A program made the translations under genes and the position numbers. Below, piece after piece: positions 60,983 to 64,000 of a stretch of 64,000 bases of DNA. The stretch's first letter is position 1; every line of letters starts with the position of its first letter. Source of the DNA: Niabella aurantiaca DSM 17617 (GTDB lineage Bacteria > Bacteroidota > Bacteroidia > Chitinophagales > Chitinophagaceae); NCBI RefSeq assembly GCF_000374125.1, contig NZ_KB893625.1, positions 879,961-943,960 on the forward strand. The letters run 5' to 3'. The notes below the pieces were generated by a model. The model worked only from the letters and a program-made list of their open reading frames with translations. It was not told the DNA's origin and ran no database searches.

Positions 60983-62422
60983 ATGATGATCAGCAGAATG
61001 CTCCTGGTAGCTTCCTTTTTAATGTTAAAGACCGCTGCAGCCGGAACACCGGTTCAGCAGCCACCCTATAACGTACTCTTTATAGCGGTGGACGACCTGC
61101 GGCCCAACCTGGGCTGCTATGGAGATGCAAAGGCCATCACGCCGAATATAGACCGGTTGGCCGGCAGTGCCCTCGTGTTTAACCGGGCTTATTGCCAGCA
61201 GGCGGTCTGCAATCCCTCCCGGGCGTCTGTTTTAACAGGCCTTCGGCCCAACGAAACCGGGGTAACCGATCTTATAACCCATTTCCGCGAAAAGAACCCC
61301 GATGTGGTAACACTGCCCCAGGCCTTTAAACAGGCGGGCTATACGGCAATGGGGATCGGGAAAATTTTTCACGGATCCAGAAGCACCCAGGATGAAGTTT
61401 CCTGGTCCGTACCATCGGTCCAAAACCTTTCGGTGCGCAGCGACGAATATTTTCTTCCGCAGAACAAAAAAAAGGGGAAGGCCGGATCCTATGAGTTTAC
61501 CGAAGGTCCCGATGACAAATACCCGGATGGAAAAATTGCGGACGACGTGATCGGGGCGCTAAGAAATTTTAAGCGTAACGGTAAAAAATTTTTCCTGGCA
61601 GCGGGCTTTAAAAAACCGCACCTTCCGTTTTGTGCGCCTCAAAAATACTGGGACCTGTATGCGCATACGGATTTTTCCACAGTTGCCCATAAGGAGAAAC
61701 CCCGGGACGCTCCGGAAATTGCCTTTCATCAATGGCAGGAATTAAGGGGATATTCCGACATTCCTGATGCAGGACCCCTGGCGGGCGATACAGCCGCAGC
61801 ATTAAGACGGGCTTATTATGCCTGTGTAAGCTACGTGGATGTTCAGATCGGAAGGGTCCTGGATGAACTGGACCGCCTGGGCCTTCGGGAGCAGACTATC
61901 ATCGTGCTTTGGGGAGACCATGGTTACCATCTGGGAGAGCAGGGGCTGTGGTGTAAATCCACCAACTTTGAGCTGGATGACCGAATCCCGATGATCCTTT
62001 CGGCGCCCTCCGTCCGTACGGCCGGTGCGGCCACAGATGCCATTGTAGAAGCGGTGGATCTGTACCCCACGCTTATAGAGCTGTGTGGTATCCGTCCGTC
62101 CCGGGCATTGAGCGGAAAAAGCCTGGTTCCGTTATTAGCAGACCCGGCCAGGAAATGGGACCACAAGGCCTACAGCCAGTTTTGCAGACCTTATAAAGCG
62201 ATCACATCCGGCCGCCCCACGCATATGGGGTACACCGTCCGGGATCAGTCCTGGCGTTATACGGTTTGGTATCGTTTAAAAGATAATGTTATCGAGTCCC
62301 GGGAGCTTTACGATGTGCATCAGGATCCGGTGGAGACGGTCAATCTTGCCGGCCGCCGGAGCTACAAAAAGATCGAAGATAAATTGGGAAGGCTGCTTGA
62401 ACAGTACCGGAACCGGAAATAG
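60983..62422 (+). CDS. Iduronate-2-sulfatase-like type I sulfatase
   Basis: 479 residues from the ATG at 60983, which starts MMISRMLLVASFLMLKTAAA; an upstream ATG at 60947 adds 12 residues. The block AVDDLRPNLGCYGD, TPNIDRLAGSALVFNRAYCQ, QAVCNPSRASVLTGLRPNET (formylglycine Cys76) resembles iduronate 2-sulfatase very closely (VDDLRP..GCYGD, QQAVC.PSR). Later LWGDHGYHLGEQGLWCKSTN completes the site. Many Bacteroidota proteins of this group act on other sulfated sugars, such as GlcNAc-6-sulfate, so the substrate is open. Confidence 0.92.
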   Translation: MMISRMLLVASFLMLKTAAAGTPVQQPPYNVLFIAVDDLRPNLGCYGDAKAITPNIDRLAGSALVFNRAYCQQAVCNPSRASVLTGLRPNETGVTDLITHFREKNPDVVTLPQAFKQAGYTAMGIGKIFHGSRSTQDEVSWSVPSVQNLSVRSDEYFLPQNKKKGKAGSYEFTEGPDDKYPDGKIADDVIGALRNFKRNGKKFFLAAGFKKPHLPFCAPQKYWDLYAHTDFSTVAHKEKPRDAPEIAFHQWQELRGYSDIPDAGPLAGDTAAALRRAYYACVSYVDVQIGRVLDELDRLGLREQTIIVLWGDHGYHLGEQGLWCKSTNFELDDRIPMILSAPSVRTAGAATDAIVEAVDLYPTLIELCGIRPSRALSGKSLVPLLADPARKWDHKAYSQFCRPYKAITSGRPTHMGYTVRDQSWRYTVWYRLKDNVIESRELYDVHQDPVETVNLAGRRSYKKIEDKLGRLLEQYRNRK

Positions 62423-62461
62423 AAGACAGCGTTTTTAATAAATAATCATAAAACTTATTGA

Positions 62462-63646
62462 ATGAAGAAAGGAAATCTGGTAATTGTAATGCTAATGAGT
62501 GCGGCCATTGCCCTTTGTGCTTATTCCTCCAAACCGGATAAGAAGGGGGGGCTTCAAAAGACCGTGCTTTGGCAGCAGGGAACGGGTAAATACAATAATT
62601 ACCGGATCCCGGCGCTCATTGTATCCAGGAAAGGAACAGTGCTTGCTTTTTGCGAAGCCCGGGAAGGGGGCGATGCGGGGGATATCGATCTGCTGGTAAA
62701 GCGTTCAACGGACAATGGAAAGACCTGGAGCAAGGAACAGGTGGTATGGGATGATGGCTTCAATACCTGCGGCAATCCCTGCCCCGTTGTAGACCAGGAA
62801 ACCGGCCGTATCTGGCTGCTGCTTACCTGGAACAATGGCAAGGATGGGGAGGCGGCTATTGTCAATAGAAGATCCTCCGCTCCCAGGATCCCCTATGCAT
62901 GTTATTCTGACGATGATGGACGCACCTGGTCAAAGCCGGAAAGCCTTGCAAGCACCTGTCGCGACAGTTCCTGGGGCTGGTATGCGACCGGCCCCGGCAT
63001 CGGCATCCAGGTCCGGAACGGCGTTTACAAAGGGCGGCTGGTCATTCCGGCCAATCACAGTTATGATGATCCTAAAGGCAACCTGAGAAATGGTCCTTAT
63101 GGGTATGGCGCTCATGTGCTGTTTTCGGATGATCATGGCAAGACCTGGCGGAAAAGCGAACCCATCCGCCCGGGCTGTAACGAGAGCCAGGTAACGGAGC
63201 TTTCCGACGGCACATTGGTCATGAACATGCGTTCCTATAACCACAAGCAATCCCGGGCGATCTCCTATAGCAAGGACGGAGGCGCAACCTGGACACCGAT
63301 AGAGCACGATCTTCAATTAGTAGAATCGGTTTGCCAGGCCAGCATTCTCAATTTCGGGCAGCAGGGAGGCCGGTCCATGCATTTGTTTTTGAACCCTGCT
63401 GTTCCGCTGGGCCGGACGCATCTGACGTTACGAACCAGTTTTGACGATTGTAAAAGCTGGAGCAACAGCAAGCTGGTTTATAAAGGTCCCGGTGGGTATT
63501 CCTCTCTTACAAAATTGCCCAATGGCTCCATCGGAATGTTCTTTGAGGCCGGAAGGAAGAAGCCGTATGAGAAAATGATCTTTGTATCGCTGCCACCCCG
63601 GGAGGTCTTTACACCGGGCGCCCTGCTCGGCGAGGAGGATCTCTGA
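62462..63646 (+). CDS. Secreted exo-sialidase (GH33)
   Basis: 394 residues, signal MKKGNLVIVMLMSAAIALCA. The propeller has YRIPALIV (Arg48), AGDIDLLVKRSTDNGKTW, SDDDGRTW, SDDHGKTW, SKDGGATW (four Asp boxes), an acid-residue segment CNESQVTELSDGTLVMNMRS and the nucleophile region GPGGYSSLTKL. Compact, no extra domains, close in design to the sialidase at 58029. Last gene of the PUL-B direction in this window; only repeats follow. Confidence 0.93.
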   Translation: MKKGNLVIVMLMSAAIALCAYSSKPDKKGGLQKTVLWQQGTGKYNNYRIPALIVSRKGTVLAFCEAREGGDAGDIDLLVKRSTDNGKTWSKEQVVWDDGFNTCGNPCPVVDQETGRIWLLLTWNNGKDGEAAIVNRRSSAPRIPYACYSDDDGRTWSKPESLASTCRDSSWGWYATGPGIGIQVRNGVYKGRLVIPANHSYDDPKGNLRNGPYGYGAHVLFSDDHGKTWRKSEPIRPGCNESQVTELSDGTLVMNMRSYNHKQSRAISYSKDGGATWTPIEHDLQLVESVCQASILNFGQQGGRSMHLFLNPAVPLGRTHLTLRTSFDDCKSWSNSKLVYKGPGGYSSLTKLPNGSIGMFFEAGRKKPYEKMIFVSLPPREVFTPGALLGEEDL

Positions 63647-63664
63647 AGAGTTGCAGGCTGTTCC

Positions 63665-64000
63665 CCGCTGATTTTTCGCTGATCCGGGGATTATATCCTT
63701 CTGTGTTCGTCTGGAGCATCTGTGTGCGATGGGGCTCCTTCTCTTCCGCGTATAGCTGCGCCATCTACGGGCTTTTTTTTCCGCTGATCTTCGCTGATCT
63801 TTCGCTGATCCGGCGGACTATATCCTTCTGTGTTCGTCTGTAGCATCTGTGCGCCATGTGGCAACTGTTCTTCTGCGTGTATCTGTGCGATCTGCGGGCT
63901 GTTTTTCTCCCGCTGATCTTCGCTGATCTTTCGCTGATCCGGGGATTATATCCTTCTGTGCTTGTCTGGGCATCAGTGCGCGATGGGGCTCCTTTTTTTC
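63665..64000. repeat. Tandem non-coding repeat, about 116-130 bp, three copies
   Basis: Copies start with CCGCTGAT at 63665, 63781 and 63910; copies are 116, 129 and at least 91 bases, the last cut by the window edge. Each begins with short internal CGCTGATC repeats, then GGATTATATCCTTCTGTG or close variants, then TCTGTG..CGATG text and a T-rich end. No open frame. Copy-to-copy identity is high but not perfect. The repeat continues beyond the window. Confidence 0.85.

Noticed and set aside
63665..64000. CRISPR array
   Set aside because: Units of about 130 bases repeat as a whole, with no short repeat/unique spacer alternation and no cas genes.

Overview
The window is chromosomal DNA of a Bacteroidota bacterium, most likely a Chitinophagaceae-type glycan degrader. 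The evidence is three SusC/SusD pairs, many lipoproteins, promoters of the Bacteroidota type (-33 TTTG, -7 TAnnTTTG) and few Shine-Dalgarno sequences. No rRNA, tRNA, CRISPR array, phage or transposase gene was seen. This was read by eye, so family calls rest on motifs and not on searches.

Region 1 (1-6.1 kb) reads AT-richer than the rest. It holds two minus-strand lipoproteins (one cut by the window edge), a probably frameshifted small gene, a TPR histidine kinase with its LuxR-type response regulator, and an ArsR repressor coupled to three tandem SRPBCC/AHSA1 paralogues. Region 2 (6.1-12.4 kb) holds a stretch that looks like decayed coding sequence, a two-gene operon (phosphoesterase plus di-heme cytochrome c peroxidase), an intergenic stretch of palindromic repeats, two small secreted proteins, and a GntR-type regulator with a sugar-sensor-like domain that faces the next region.

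Region 3 (12.6-34.8 kb) is a first polysaccharide utilisation locus (PUL-A): SusC, SusD, a DUF5017-like surface lipoprotein, three large secreted proteins that are paralogues of each other but match no family I can name, an SGNH esterase, a GH97 glycosidase, a cytoplasmic FAD oxidoreductase and a sodium/solute symporter. It lacks familiar backbone-cleaving enzymes, so the three paralogues are the best candidates for a new glycan-active family.

Region 4 (35.0-42.9 kb) is a sialic acid locus: an FCD-type GntR regulator (NanR-like), GH33 sialidase, N-acetylneuraminate lyase, kelch mutarotase (NanM-like), sialate O-acetylesterase and an MFS permease. ManNAc epimerase and kinase genes are not in the window. 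Region 5 (42.9-63.6 kb) is a second PUL with the module FAS1 lipoprotein-SusC-SusD present twice, then three more sialidases and two sulfatases, consistent with attack on sialylated, sulfated, mucin-like glycans. The sialidase operon and the FAS1/SusCD operon share a promoter design with a TGTAGAACAT element inside an inverted repeat at the -7/start region, which suggests one regulator (probably the FCD-GntR protein at 35.5 kb) controls both. The window ends in three tandem copies of a roughly 130-bp non-coding repeat.
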